Positions 25,801 to 33,936 of a stretch of 43,168 bases of DNA are shown piece after piece. Source of the DNA: a bacterium MS4 (GTDB lineage Bacteria > Bacillota > Clostridia > Oscillospirales > Acutalibacteraceae); contig CCFG01000012.1 of the NCBI GenBank assembly GCA_000752215.1, positions 1-43,168 on the forward strand, given 5' to 3'. The position numbers and the translations under genes are program-made. Below the pieces are notes generated by a model. That model searched no databases, was not told the DNA's origin, and worked only from the letters and a program-made list of their open reading frames with translations. Every line of letters begins with the position of its first letter. Within the stretch, counting starts at the first letter, position 1.

Positions 25801-26473
25801 GCGTACGCTTTTCAGCGGCAAAGGCAAGGTACTGCTGCGCCTTTTCGGATTGCTCCTTTAACGGGCCGACCCTGTCCTGCAGCTCCGTCAGAATATCCCT
25901 CAGGCGGAGGAGGTTGTCCTCGGCCTGATTCAGCCTGCGCTCGGATTCCTCCTTGCGGTAACGGAAGCGGGAAATTCCCGCGGCTTCTTCAAAAATCTCG
26001 CGGCGATCCTCCGAACGGGCGGCCACGATACTGTCGATCTTGCCCTGTCCGATAATGGAGTATCCGTCGCGGCCAAGGCCGGTGTCCATAAAAAGCTCGT
26101 TGATATCCTTCAGCCGCACCGCGGCCTTATTAATTAAATATTCGCTGTCCCCGGAGCGGTAATACCGGCGGGTGACCGCCACGTTGTCGGCGTCAAACGG
26201 AAGCTGGCGAAGGGCATTGTCAATGTTCAGGGTCACCTCGGCAAACCCCTGTGCCTTGCGCACGGGAGTGCCGCTGAAAATAACGTCCTCCATTTTCGTG
26301 CAGCGGAGCACCCGGGTGGACTGTTCGCCCAGAACCCAGCGGACAGCGTCGCTGATATTGCTTTTTCCGCTTCCGTTCGGGCCCACGACCGCCGTGATGC
26401 CATGGTCGAAGCTGAGAGTTGTCTTATCAGGAAATGTCTTGAACCCCTGAATTTCCAGTGACTTCAACAGCAT
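22895..26473 (-). CDS. smc: Chromosome segregation ATPase SMC
   Basis: SMC compacts and segregates the chromosome as a dimer with ScpA and ScpB. The 1192-residue protein is full length. Walker A GPNGSGKS is near residue 32-39. Coiled coil 1 runs from about 165 to 490. The hinge lies at roughly 500-670, with the segment GPVSRLIKVPSQYAVAIETALG and GGSLTGGS. Coiled coil 2 runs to about 1020. The signature LSGGE is at 1090-1094 and Walker B FCVLDEIEAALDD has Asp1118-Glu1119. GAGGTGAG lies just before the ATG. It is in the rnc-smc-ftsY order typical of Firmicutes, with one extra gene between rnc and smc. scpAB is not in the window. Confidence 0.98.
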   Translation of the reverse strand: MLLKSLEIQGFKTFPDKTTLSFDHGITAVVGPNGSGKSNISDAVRWVLGEQSTRVLRCTKMEDVIFSGTPVRKAQGFAEVTLNIDNALRQLPFDADNVAVTRRYYRSGDSEYLINKAAVRLKDINELFMDTGLGRDGYSIIGQGKIDSIVAARSEDRREIFEEAAGISRFRYRKEESERRLNQAEDNLLRLRDILTELQDRVGPLKEQSEKAQQYLAFAAEKRTLEIGLWLNTLEKSGRVLREHDDKILIARDQHETVKRELQEIDEKIEQNFREAGACTAKVDEIRQEAARQEENAVKKDGEASVLQNDIQHNEENIGRIRKEIEQSAVSSQDMEKEIEQKKAQIQQKTEYINEKNQLTQAYTEQLEELRRSMSETTGKIDGYTREIAECANQATEAKVAEMTAVSSITEIQLRLTDIAQTVRSKNAQMEQLRKESGDYAKMLSDTDERIGTLTNTAKGYELRLNTRRQRMETVKQQSEMLRLDAQEHARKAHLLEELERNLEGFSHSVKIVMKEAGRGTVSGIHGPVSRLIKVPSQYAVAIETALGAAMQNIVVGNEQDAKNAIRLLKQRDSGRATFLPLTTIRGNVLQENGLDDCPGFVGVAGRLCSCDEKYNGILNSLLGRIAVAEDLDSAVAIAKRYNYRFRIVTLDGQVVNAGGSLTGGSLARNSGLLSRASEIERIRTEAAELQKKAEAAAAALKTASEEVSSCEAELAAAKAELSSAQEERVKIDSEHRRALADLATASRDCDALNEENKTAGARLSLQREAQQAAQARSKEISEKQAVLQAELSQISGSRTELNQAGDELAAQLQEIRMACLSAQKDIESLLAGIEDIERRKQDHEGRTEALNEEINAVQTASAALTVRVEELKEQAAALRETAKKCGVQIEELNAKRMEYERLSAEMRAKEHEKSAEKEKIGHELARLEERKANLQKEYDEIISRLWEEYELTRREAEETGAKIENPAQAQKRLNELKNKIKALGSVNVAAVEEYKEVSERYEFMKAQIEDVEKSRDELKKLIGELTHQMRGLFVERFGQINENFKQTFRELFAGGTAELALSAPDDILHSGIDISVQPPGKIITHLESLSGGEKALVAIALYFAIMKVNPPPFCVLDEIEAALDDVNVDRFAAYLRRMNKNTQFIVITHRRGSMEESDVLYGVTMQDEGISKLLELHVSEIEAKLGMKEQH

Positions 26474-26486
26474 ATTCTCACCTCAA

Positions 26487-27485
26487 TTATTCTATCGTAA
26501 AGCAATTTTCCTCCACGCCCGAGTCCTGTACGATTTTTGCACAGTAACCCAGCTGCGCAAGAGCGGCCAAATTGCACTTTTTCTGCCCCGCAGCCTTTGA
26601 TACCGTTTTCGGGTTCACCTTAATCATAATACTGTCTTTTAACTGCGGATTTTGCCGTAAGTACGCGGAAATTCGGCGAAGCAGGCGCTCGCTTTCGCAA
26701 AGCTCCCGAAAAGCCGGATGCCACGGGCCGGCAAGCATGTCCCGCTCCAGCTCCGGAGAGCTGTGCAGTCCCAGCCGGATGACCCTGATGCCCTGATCCT
26801 CGAAGAAATCCAACAGTCCGGCGCAGAGCTGCACGGTTTCTTCCAGATTCAGCGTTTGGTACTCTCCGCTGAGATATCGGTCGCCCAGTTCCGTCCCCCG
26901 CATAATGACGGTCGGATAAATCCGCATATTTTCCGGGTGGAGTGCGGCCAGCTTTTTCGCGGTCAGCACGCTGCCTTCAGCGGTATCGCCGTAAAGCCCG
27001 GTCATCATCTGCAGCCCAAGCGTAAAGCCGTGGGATTTTATCAGTTCCGCCGCCGCCGCGACCTGTTCCGCGGTATGTCCTCGCCGGTTCAGCCGAAGGA
27101 CGCGGTCGTCCATGCTCTGTGCTCCAAGCTCAATCGAGGTAACGCCGTATTTTTTCAGCAGCTTCAAAATCTCTTCGTCAATACAGTCCGGCCTTGTGGA
27201 AATGCGGATTCCCGCAAAGGTGCCGTCTTTTACAAAAGGCTTCGCCGCTTCCAGAAGGGAAACCATATAGCCCGGCTCAATCGCGGTAAAGCTGCCGCCG
27301 AAAAAGGCAATCTCGGCATTTTTCGTATTCCCTCTCAGGCTGTTTTTCGCGATTTCGGCCGCGTTTTGCACCTCCTGCGGAGAAGGCTGCGCCAGCCGTC
27401 CGGTAATAGCGCGCTGGTTGCAGAAGCTGCACTGGTGCGGGCAGCCGTTGTGGGGCACGAAAATCGCTACGTTGGCGTGTTTCAA
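26487..27485 (-). CDS. Elp3-like radical SAM protein
   Basis: A 332-residue radical SAM protein related to the Elp3/YhcC group. The CX3CX2C cluster motif is at Cys15, Cys19 and Cys22 (CPHQCSFC). It is followed by FFGGSFTAIEP, RISTRPDCID, SIELGAQSMDDRVL, GLQMMTGLYGD and the R-L-G-LHSSPE segment, all typical of the group. It lacks the GNAT acetyltransferase domain of true Elp3, so it should not perform the tRNA wobble-uridine acetyl transfer. Its substrate is not established. It lies between rnc and smc in many Clostridia and overlaps the rnc start by 4 bases, so a role in RNA modification is possible, but this is only context. Confidence 0.85.
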   Translation of the reverse strand: MKHANVAIFVPHNGCPHQCSFCNQRAITGRLAQPSPQEVQNAAEIAKNSLRGNTKNAEIAFFGGSFTAIEPGYMVSLLEAAKPFVKDGTFAGIRISTRPDCIDEEILKLLKKYGVTSIELGAQSMDDRVLRLNRRGHTAEQVAAAAELIKSHGFTLGLQMMTGLYGDTAEGSVLTAKKLAALHPENMRIYPTVIMRGTELGDRYLSGEYQTLNLEETVQLCAGLLDFFEDQGIRVIRLGLHSSPELERDMLAGPWHPAFRELCESERLLRRISAYLRQNPQLKDSIMIKVNPKTVSKAAGQKKCNLAALAQLGYCAKIVQDSGVEENCFTIE

Positions 27486-28156
27486 TAACCCATCAGCTCC
27501 ATTGCTTCGCGGGCAGCCTGCTGCTCGGCCTCTTTTTTGCTGCGCCCGCCGCCCTTGCCGATCACGTTGCTGTTCAGGTGGACCTCCACGGTAAAATGCT
27601 TGTCGTGGTCTGGTCCGCTTTCGCCCGTCAGCACATATTCCAGATGTTCCTCCGGATTCTGCTGGATGATCTCCTGCAAGGCGGTCTTATAATCCTTGAA
27701 GGCTTTCGGCCTTGCCGTCTGCAGCAGGGGCAGGACAAAGCGAAGGATAAACTTGCGGGCCTCCTCCATGCCGCCGTCCAGATAGATCGCGGCAATAATG
27801 GACTCGAACGCGTCGGCCAGGATGGAGGAACGCGTGCGGCCCCCTGAATTCTGTTCCCCATGGCTTAACAGCAGGAACTTCCCGACCTCCAGCTGGGTGG
27901 AAAATCCGCAGCAGGCCTTTTCACAGACCAGCGCGGCCCGCTTCTTCGTAAGATCGCCTTCCGGCAGGTCGGGGAATTGCTTAAACAGATAATCCGCCAC
28001 CACCAACCCCAGGATCGAGTCCCCGAGGAACTCCAGCCGCTCGTTGCTGCCGCCCGGCACCCGGGTTTCGTTGGCATAGGACGAATGGGTCAGCGCCGTT
28101 TTCAGATACTGCTTATTTTTAAAATGATACTCCAGTTTGTCTTCCAGTTCTTTCAT
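27482..28156 (-). CDS. rnc: Ribonuclease III
   Basis: RNase III cleaves double-stranded RNA and matures rRNA precursors. I place the start at the ATG 28156 (224 residues), with GGAG 9 bases upstream. The longer frame from 28285 would add 43 unrelated residues and overlap plsX by about 98 bases. The nuclease domain holds the signature NERLEFLGDS (38-47) with catalytic Asp46, and the second acidic pair Asp115 and Glu118 in DAFESIIAAIYLD. The dsRNA-binding domain occupies about 155-224 and ends in GGGRSKKEAEQQAAREAM. Confidence 0.97.
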   Translation of the reverse strand: MKELEDKLEYHFKNKQYLKTALTHSSYANETRVPGGSNERLEFLGDSILGLVVADYLFKQFPDLPEGDLTKKRAALVCEKACCGFSTQLEVGKFLLLSHGEQNSGGRTRSSILADAFESIIAAIYLDGGMEEARKFILRFVLPLLQTARPKAFKDYKTALQEIIQQNPEEHLEYVLTGESGPDHDKHFTVEVHLNSNVIGKGGGRSKKEAEQQAAREAMELMGY

Positions 28157-28187
28157 AAACTCACGCTCCGTTAAAACGAATCTTACC

Positions 28188-29222
28188 TTATTCCGCTGCA
28201 TCTTCACCGCCGGATTCTTTAGCGGTATTCTTTTTATAGCTCTCGATCGAGTTTGCAATTTCGTCGACAACGCCGCCGGAAACATAGGACTTAAGCAAGC
28301 GGAGCGCGTTATAGAAGGTTTTTGCCTTTGCGCTGCCGTGCGCCTTGAACACCGGCTTGGCGCAGCCCATAAGCGGAGCGCCGCCGTATTCGTTGTAATC
28401 CATCGTCTTTCGGAGCGTTTTGATATCTTTTAAAACAATCGCCGCCGCAAGCTTGTTCAGAGAATTTTTCGTGAAGATCTCCTTTAGCTTACCCATCAGC
28501 AGGATGGCTACACCCTCATATGTTTTTAAAATCGAATTTCCGGTAAAGCCGTCCGCAACAATCACGTCACCGGCATCCAGCGGGATATCGCGCGCTTCAA
28601 CATTGCCGACAAAGTTCAGACCGGAACTTTTCAGCATGGCAAACGCTTCGTGCTGAAGGTCGCCGCCCTTATGGTCCTCCGTGCCGATGTTGGCGAGAGC
28701 GACCCGCGGATGATCGATATTCATGACCTTCTGCATGTAAACGGAGCCCATCACGCCGAACTGGCGGAGCATGTCCGCCTTGCAGTCCACGTTCGCGCCG
28801 GAGTCGATCAGCATAAAGCAGCCTTCCCGTTTCGGCATGACCGGCGCAAAGGCGACACGCTTGATTCCCTTGATCCTTTTGACGATCAGGGTCGCGCCGA
28901 CTACCAATGCTCCGCTGTTGCCTGCGGAAATACAGGCGTCGCCTTCCCCCGCGGCCAGACGGCGCAGGGCTTCCGCCATCGAGGAATTGGATTTCGATTT
29001 CATGATTTCCCCGGCGTGCTCTTCCATAGTAATCACGTCCGGCACATCAATGATCTGCATGCGGTTCAGGGAAATCTCATTCTCCTTCGCCACCCGGCGG
29101 ATTTCCTCCTCCCGCCCGGTCAGCAGAATATCGACGTCCAGCTCCGCGACGGCCTGTGCGCAGCCTTTCAGAATTTCGAGGGGGGCGTTATCGCCTCCAA
29201 ATGCATCAACGATTATTTTCAT
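28188..29222 (-). CDS. plsX: Phosphate acyltransferase PlsX
   Basis: PlsX makes acyl-phosphate from acyl-ACP, the first step of the PlsX/PlsY phospholipid route. The 344-residue protein has KIIVDAFGGDNAPLEILKG at the start, then EHAGEIMKSKSNSSMAEALRRLAAG and GNSGALVVGATLIVKRIKG, and finally PVMPKREGCFMLIDSGAN and the VVADGFTGNSILKTYEG stretch. I chose the ATG at 29222, which has AGAGGTG 6 bases before it, over an in-frame ATG at 29246. In many Firmicutes plsX is followed by fab genes and acpP before rnc; here rnc follows directly after 31 bases. Confidence 0.97.
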   Translation of the reverse strand: MKIIVDAFGGDNAPLEILKGCAQAVAELDVDILLTGREEEIRRVAKENEISLNRMQIIDVPDVITMEEHAGEIMKSKSNSSMAEALRRLAAGEGDACISAGNSGALVVGATLIVKRIKGIKRVAFAPVMPKREGCFMLIDSGANVDCKADMLRQFGVMGSVYMQKVMNIDHPRVALANIGTEDHKGGDLQHEAFAMLKSSGLNFVGNVEARDIPLDAGDVIVADGFTGNSILKTYEGVAILLMGKLKEIFTKNSLNKLAAAIVLKDIKTLRKTMDYNEYGGAPLMGCAKPVFKAHGSAKAKTFYNALRLLKSYVSGGVVDEIANSIESYKKNTAKESGGEDAAE

Positions 29223-29246
29223 TTGAAACACCTCTGTTTTTGACAT

Positions 29247-30563
29247 TCATTCCAATTGATTTTCCGCCATGATTTTTTCCAATTCCTGCAGGGAACGGGC
29301 TGAAAAGGCGGCATATCGCTCTCTTTTGTCGCGGATGTGCGGCTCGAGCGGCGGGATCACACCGAAATTGGCCCCCATGGGCTGGAAATCGGCTTCACTG
29401 CCGTACGCCACATAGCGGCTCAGCGCGCCGATCATAGTCGTGTCCGGCAGAATCAGCGTATCCTGCCCGTTCAGGCGGCGCACGGCGTTGATTCCCGCCA
29501 TGATGCCGGAGGAAGCGGATTCCATGTATCCCTCCACGCCGGTAATCTGACCGGCGAAAAAGAGACTGGGCCGTTCGCGCAGGCTGTAGTCGGTGGAAAG
29601 CACCCTGGGCGAATTCAGGAAGGTATTGCGGTGCATGACGCCGTAGCGGAAATATTCGGCATTTTCAAGGCCCGGGATCATCCCGAACACGCGCTTCTGT
29701 TCCCCGAACTTCAGATTGGTCTGAAAGCCCACCAGATTGTACAGCGTTCCCTGACTGTCCTCCCGCCTCAGCTGTACGACCGCCCATGGGCGGTGGCCCG
29801 TGTGCGGGTCGCGCAGGCCGACCGGCTTGAGCGGGCCGAAACGCAGGGTGTCCGCCCCGCGCTGCGCCATTACCTCCACCGGCATACAGCCCTCGTACAC
29901 CTTCGGGTCTGCGACGTCGAAATCGTGCACGGGCGCGCGCTCGGCGGAAACCAGAGCGGCGTAAAAGCGCTCGTATTCCTCTTTGTCCATCGGACAGTTC
30001 AGGTATGCGTCGTCCCCGCCCTTGTCGTATCGGGACGCGGCAAAGATTCTGTCCCTGTTCAGGCTTTCCGCAGATACAATCGGCGCGGCGGCGTCAAAGA
30101 AGCTGAGGCTTCCGCCGCAGAGGGCGGCGATTTCCGCGGCGAGTGCATCTGCGGTAAGGGGGCCTGTCGCGATCACGGTGATTCCGTCCTGCGGTATTTC
30201 CGTGATTTCCTCACGGTGGATATGAATCAACGGGTGAGCGGATATTTTTTGCGTGACGGCCTGTGAGAACCGGTCCCGGTCAACCGCAAGCGCGCCGCCC
30301 GCCGGTACCCGGCAGCCGTCCGCGCACTGCATCAGCAGGGAATGAAGCCGCCTCATTTCCTCTTTCAAAAGTCCGGCGGCGCTTTCCACGCGCTCCGCTT
30401 TCAGGGAGTTGGAACAGATCAGCTCGGCAAAATCCGGATTGTGGTGCGCCGGGGAATACCGGGACGGCTTCATTTCGTAAAGCTCGACCTCGATTCCCGT
30501 CCGGGCGATCTGCCACGCGGCCTCACAGCCGGCCAGACCCGCGCCGATGACTCTGATACTCAT
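29247..30563 (-). CDS. trmFO: Folate-dependent tRNA U54 methyltransferase TrmFO
   Basis: TrmFO uses methylenetetrahydrofolate and FAD to form 5-methyluridine at tRNA position 54. The 438-residue flavoprotein starts with the dinucleotide-binding motif GAGLAGCEAA (7-16). It continues with ELICSNSLKAERVESAAGLLKEEMR, TADALAAEIA, ASRYDKGGDDAYLNCPMDKEEY, KYGCMPVE-like PKVYEGCMPVE, and FAGQITGVEGYMESASSG. The ATG overlaps the topA stop by 4 bases. The topA-trmFO order is widely conserved in Firmicutes. Confidence 0.97.
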   Translation of the reverse strand: MSIRVIGAGLAGCEAAWQIARTGIEVELYEMKPSRYSPAHHNPDFAELICSNSLKAERVESAAGLLKEEMRRLHSLLMQCADGCRVPAGGALAVDRDRFSQAVTQKISAHPLIHIHREEITEIPQDGITVIATGPLTADALAAEIAALCGGSLSFFDAAAPIVSAESLNRDRIFAASRYDKGGDDAYLNCPMDKEEYERFYAALVSAERAPVHDFDVADPKVYEGCMPVEVMAQRGADTLRFGPLKPVGLRDPHTGHRPWAVVQLRREDSQGTLYNLVGFQTNLKFGEQKRVFGMIPGLENAEYFRYGVMHRNTFLNSPRVLSTDYSLRERPSLFFAGQITGVEGYMESASSGIMAGINAVRRLNGQDTLILPDTTMIGALSRYVAYGSEADFQPMGANFGVIPPLEPHIRDKRERYAAFSARSLQELEKIMAENQLE

Positions 30564-32641
30564 TCTTCCTCCGTTTTCTCGTAGCCGCAGTCAGGCGTAA
30601 TGCAGTAGTATTTCGGATGCTTCCCCTTCTTTTTCAGCAGGGTCTTGCCGCAGCGCGGGCATTTTTCCGTACTCGGTTCGTCCCATGAGATGAAGTCGCA
30701 CTTGGGGTACTCGGAGCATCCGTAAAAAATCCGGCCCTTTTTGGATTTTTTCACAATGACCTTGCCGCCGCACTTGGGGCATTCCGCTCCGGTTTCCTGT
30801 ACCAGCTTCTTGATATTCTTGCACTCCGGATATCCCGGACAGGCGATGAATTTACCGTAGCGGCCGGTCTTAATGACCATTCTGCGGCCGCATTTTTCAC
30901 AGATAATATCGGTTTCGTCCTCTTTAAGCTGTATCTTTACGCCCTGCATATCCTCTTTGGCCTGCTTGAGCGTCTTGTCGAAATCCCCGTAAAAATCATG
31001 GAGCGTCTGAATCCAGTCGGTCTTTCCGCTCTGGACGCTGTCCAGATCGTTTTCCACCTGCGCGGTAAATTTGATATTGACGATTTTCGGGAACTTCTCC
31101 CGCATCAGCTTGGTCGCTACCTCTCCCAGTTCCGTCGGTTTCAGGGCTTTGGCCTCGCGCGCCACATATTCGCGGCCCGTAATCGTCGATATGGTCGCGG
31201 CATAGGTGGACGGACGTCCGATTCCGTTTTCCTCCAGCGCCTTGATGAGGGAAGCCTCCGTATAGCGCGGGGGCGGCTGTGTAAAATGCTGGTTGCCCGC
31301 GATTTCTTTCAGCTTGAGCAGCATATCCTTTTCCAGCACCGGCAGAGATCCTTCCCGTTCCGCTTCCTCATCCCTGCCCTCTTCGTAGAGCACGGTAAAG
31401 CCGTCAAAGGTGACGGTGTAGCCGGAGGCCTTGAAAATATAGTCCTTTGCCTGAATATCGGCCTGCGTGGTACTCTGCAGGCAGTTGGCCATCTGGCAGG
31501 CGATGAAACGTTCCCAGATCAGCTTATACAGCTTATACTGGTCGCTCGTCAGGCTGTCCTTCACCTTGTCCGGAGAAAGCCCGGGCATGGACGGACGGAT
31601 GGCCTCGTGACCGTCCTGCGCGCCGGCTTTTGTCTTAAAATGGCGCGGCGTGTCGGGCAGATATTTTTTGCCCCAGCGCTCCAGAATATAGTCGCCCGCA
31701 TCCTTGATCGCGTCTTCGGAGATACGGAGCGAATCCGTTCTCATGTAAGTAATCAGGCCGACGGCGCCCATTTCGTTGATTTCAATACCTTCATACAGCT
31801 CCTGCGCGGCCTTCATGGTACGGCGGGCCTGAAAGCCCAGCCTGCGGGAAGCCTCCTGCTGAAGAGTAGAGGTAATAAACGGCGGCGCGGGCGATTTTTT
31901 ACGTGTGCCTTTTTTCAGCTTGACAATGCGGTATTCCGCGTTTTCCAGCTCCGCAAGAATCTTGTCGGTCTGTTCCTTATCTGAAATTTTGATCTTTCCA
32001 TTGATATCGCCGTAAAAGGTTGCGCCAAAGACCCGGCGGGCACCGTGCGGGACGAATTTCGCGTCGATCGTCCAGTATTCTTCGGGTACGAAAGCGCGGA
32101 TTTCCTCCTCGCGGTCCACGATAATGCGCACCGCAACGGACTGCACGCGCCCGGCGGAAAGGCCCCTGCGGATTTTCTGCGACAGGAACGGGCTCAGCTT
32201 ATAGCCCACAAGGCGGTCCAGGATACGGCGGGCCTGCTGTGCGTTGACTAGGTCGATATCGATACTGCGGGGGTTCTCCATTCCTTTGGTAACGCCCGTT
32301 TTCGTAATTTCATTAAAGGTGATACGGTTGTCCTTTTCGGTATCAAGACCAAGGATGTACGCCAGATGCCAGGATATCGCCTCTCCTTCGCGGTCGGGGT
32401 CGGTCGCGAGCAGAACGCCTTCGCTTTTTTCGGCTTTGTCCTTCAGCTCCTGAACCAGCTTCTCCTTTCCCTTGATAATTTCATACTTCGGTTTAAAATC
32501 GTTTTTTACGTCAACGCTCAAACGGTTTTCCGATAAATCGCGCACATGTCCCATGGACGCAATCACGTCGTAACCCGAGCCTAAAAATTTCTTAATTGTC
32601 TTGGCCTTGGCCGGTGATTCAACGATCACTAGCTTTGACAT
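30560..32641 (-). CDS. topA: DNA topoisomerase I
   Basis: Type IA topoisomerase that relaxes negative supercoils. With the ATG at 32641 (preceded by GAGGTGG) the protein has 693 residues. The TOPRIM domain (SKLVIVESPAKAKTI, DPDREGE 81-87) leads, and the active-site tyrosine is Tyr299 in GLITYMRTDS. The C-terminus carries three zinc ribbons of the topoisomerase repeat type, each with CxxC...C: CEKCGRRM, CPKCGGKV and CPRCGKTL. A GTG at 32650 is an alternative start. A promoter with a perfect TATAAT lies upstream, so topA is probably the first gene of the operon that runs to leuS. Confidence 0.98.
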   Translation of the reverse strand: MSKLVIVESPAKAKTIKKFLGSGYDVIASMGHVRDLSENRLSVDVKNDFKPKYEIIKGKEKLVQELKDKAEKSEGVLLATDPDREGEAISWHLAYILGLDTEKDNRITFNEITKTGVTKGMENPRSIDIDLVNAQQARRILDRLVGYKLSPFLSQKIRRGLSAGRVQSVAVRIIVDREEEIRAFVPEEYWTIDAKFVPHGARRVFGATFYGDINGKIKISDKEQTDKILAELENAEYRIVKLKKGTRKKSPAPPFITSTLQQEASRRLGFQARRTMKAAQELYEGIEINEMGAVGLITYMRTDSLRISEDAIKDAGDYILERWGKKYLPDTPRHFKTKAGAQDGHEAIRPSMPGLSPDKVKDSLTSDQYKLYKLIWERFIACQMANCLQSTTQADIQAKDYIFKASGYTVTFDGFTVLYEEGRDEEAEREGSLPVLEKDMLLKLKEIAGNQHFTQPPPRYTEASLIKALEENGIGRPSTYAATISTITGREYVAREAKALKPTELGEVATKLMREKFPKIVNIKFTAQVENDLDSVQSGKTDWIQTLHDFYGDFDKTLKQAKEDMQGVKIQLKEDETDIICEKCGRRMVIKTGRYGKFIACPGYPECKNIKKLVQETGAECPKCGGKVIVKKSKKGRIFYGCSEYPKCDFISWDEPSTEKCPRCGKTLLKKKGKHPKYYCITPDCGYEKTEEE

Positions 32642-32707
32642 GAAAACCACCTCATCTGTCCTGTTTTTATTTTCTTTTTGTTTGCTGGAATTTGGAATTT
32701 ATTCAAT

Positions 32708-32736
32708 ATTATAACGTTTTACCATAAAATATTAAA
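32708..32736 (-). promoter_or_regulatory. Predicted promoter of the topA-leuS operon
   Basis: A perfect TATAAT on the minus strand (32708-32713) lies about 67 bases upstream of the topA ATG in AT-rich sequence. The -35 region at a 17-base spacing (TTTAAT) is poor, so an activator or another -35 may be involved. It follows the dprA terminator. Confidence 0.5.
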
Positions 32737-32741
32737 CATTT

Positions 32742-32772
32742 TTAAAATTTGCCGAGCATTCGGCAATTTTTA
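32742..32772 (-). terminator. Terminator after dprA
   Basis: On the minus strand TTGCCGA pairs with TCGGCAA around a 4-base loop (32749-32766), extended by flanking A and T runs, just downstream of the dprA stop at 32780. It separates the dprA transcript from the topA promoter. Confidence 0.7.
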
Positions 32773-32779
32773 ACAACAT

Positions 32780-33934
32780 TTAGACCGGCAGGCTGTAGCG
32801 GCGCCCGGAATGGGAACGGATCTTTTCGGCAAGCTCCAGTTCCGTCACCGCGGTCAGAAGGCGCGGAGCGGAAATACCCGTCAGGCGCTCCAGTTCGGAA
32901 AGATGCTTCGGCGAGTCCGTCAGGCTGGAATACAAAAGCACGGCGTCCTCTGAAAATTCTTTTTCATCCAACGGCCCCGCCTCCGGGCGTACCGGCTCCG
33001 GTTCCGGAGAAAAAATCACATTCGTTTCCTCATCCCTGAAATCGATCTGGCCGGGGAAACGGTAAAGGTACTCTTCCAGAATCTCGCCCGCGTTGGACAC
33101 GGGCTTCGCCCCACTTTTAATCAGCCCGTTCACCCCCTGGGAAACAGGGCTGTAAATCCCGGCAGGCACGGCGAAAACGTCCCTTCCCTGTTCCAGCGCG
33201 TACTGCGCGGTAATCAGCGAGCCGCTTTTTCCGGCGGCCTCCACCACAAGGGTTCCCAGCGTCAGTCCGGAAATAATGCGGTTGCGGATCGAAAAATTGG
33301 AATTGACGGCCTGCGTGTTCGGGGGATACTCCGAAATAACCGCGCCGGAAAGCGCGATGGCCTCGCGCAGAGACGCGTTTCCCATCAGGTAATTATAGTC
33401 GATGCCGCAGCCAAGGACGCAGACGGTTTTCCCGCCGGCCTGCAAAGCGCCCTTGTGGGCCGCCGTATCAATGCCCAGAGCGCCGCCGCTGACAACGACC
33501 GCTCCCTGTTTGGCAAGCTCAAAAGCGAAGCTGCGCGCGGTCGCGACGCCGGTCGCGGTCGCTTTGCGGGTGCCCACAATGGCGATGCTGGGAACCGCAG
33601 AGAAATCCGGCAGGGTCCCCTTGACATACAGCGCACAGGGCGCGTTATGAATCTCACCGAGCGGTTCGGGGTAACCGGCGCATCCGGGCGTAAGAACCTG
33701 CTGCCCGATTTTCTCACAGTACTCCAGCAGGGCTTCGGCGTCCCGAACGGAGTACGAGGAAAGCTTTCCCAGCTCGCTCTGCGTAAAGTAACCCTCGAGC
33801 AGCCAGCTTTCCATGCCCGCATCATAAAAGTCGTTCAGAGAACGGTAACCCGAAAGAATACGGTTCTGCTTGGAGCTGCCCGCGCCAAGCGCGTGCTGCA
33901 GCCACACCCAGTATGCCCTTTGGTCAACAGACAT
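32780..33934 (-). CDS. dprA: DNA-processing protein DprA
   Basis: DprA loads RecA on incoming single-stranded DNA during natural transformation and is also widespread in bacteria without known competence. The 384-residue protein has an N-terminal helical/SAM-like region, a central Rossmann fold with VGTRKATATGV, VVSGGALGIDTAAHKGAL, VCVLGCGIDYNYL, SEYPPNTQAVNSNFSIRNRIISGL and GSLITAQYALEQGRDVFAVPAG, and a C-terminal winged helix (about 325-384). I placed the start at the ATG 33934, with GGGAGG 9 bases upstream; its first bases lie just after the SpoU methylase stop (33937). The 33973 start would overlap that gene by 37 bases. Confidence 0.96.
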   Translation of the reverse strand: MSVDQRAYWVWLQHALGAGSSKQNRILSGYRSLNDFYDAGMESWLLEGYFTQSELGKLSSYSVRDAEALLEYCEKIGQQVLTPGCAGYPEPLGEIHNAPCALYVKGTLPDFSAVPSIAIVGTRKATATGVATARSFAFELAKQGAVVVSGGALGIDTAAHKGALQAGGKTVCVLGCGIDYNYLMGNASLREAIALSGAVISEYPPNTQAVNSNFSIRNRIISGLTLGTLVVEAAGKSGSLITAQYALEQGRDVFAVPAGIYSPVSQGVNGLIKSGAKPVSNAGEILEEYLYRFPGQIDFRDEETNVIFSPEPEPVRPEAGPLDEKEFSEDAVLLYSSLTDSPKHLSELERLTGISAPRLLTAVTELELAEKIRSHSGRRYSLPV

Positions 33935-33936
33935 TC

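Noticed and set aside
24173-25861. 562-codon open frame on the plus strand
   Set aside because: It is antisense to smc, has no ribosome binding site or family motif, and its length follows from the codon bias of the real gene on the other strand.
28157-28285. N-terminal extension of RNase III
   Set aside because: It lies inside plsX, has no ribosome binding site and no family match.
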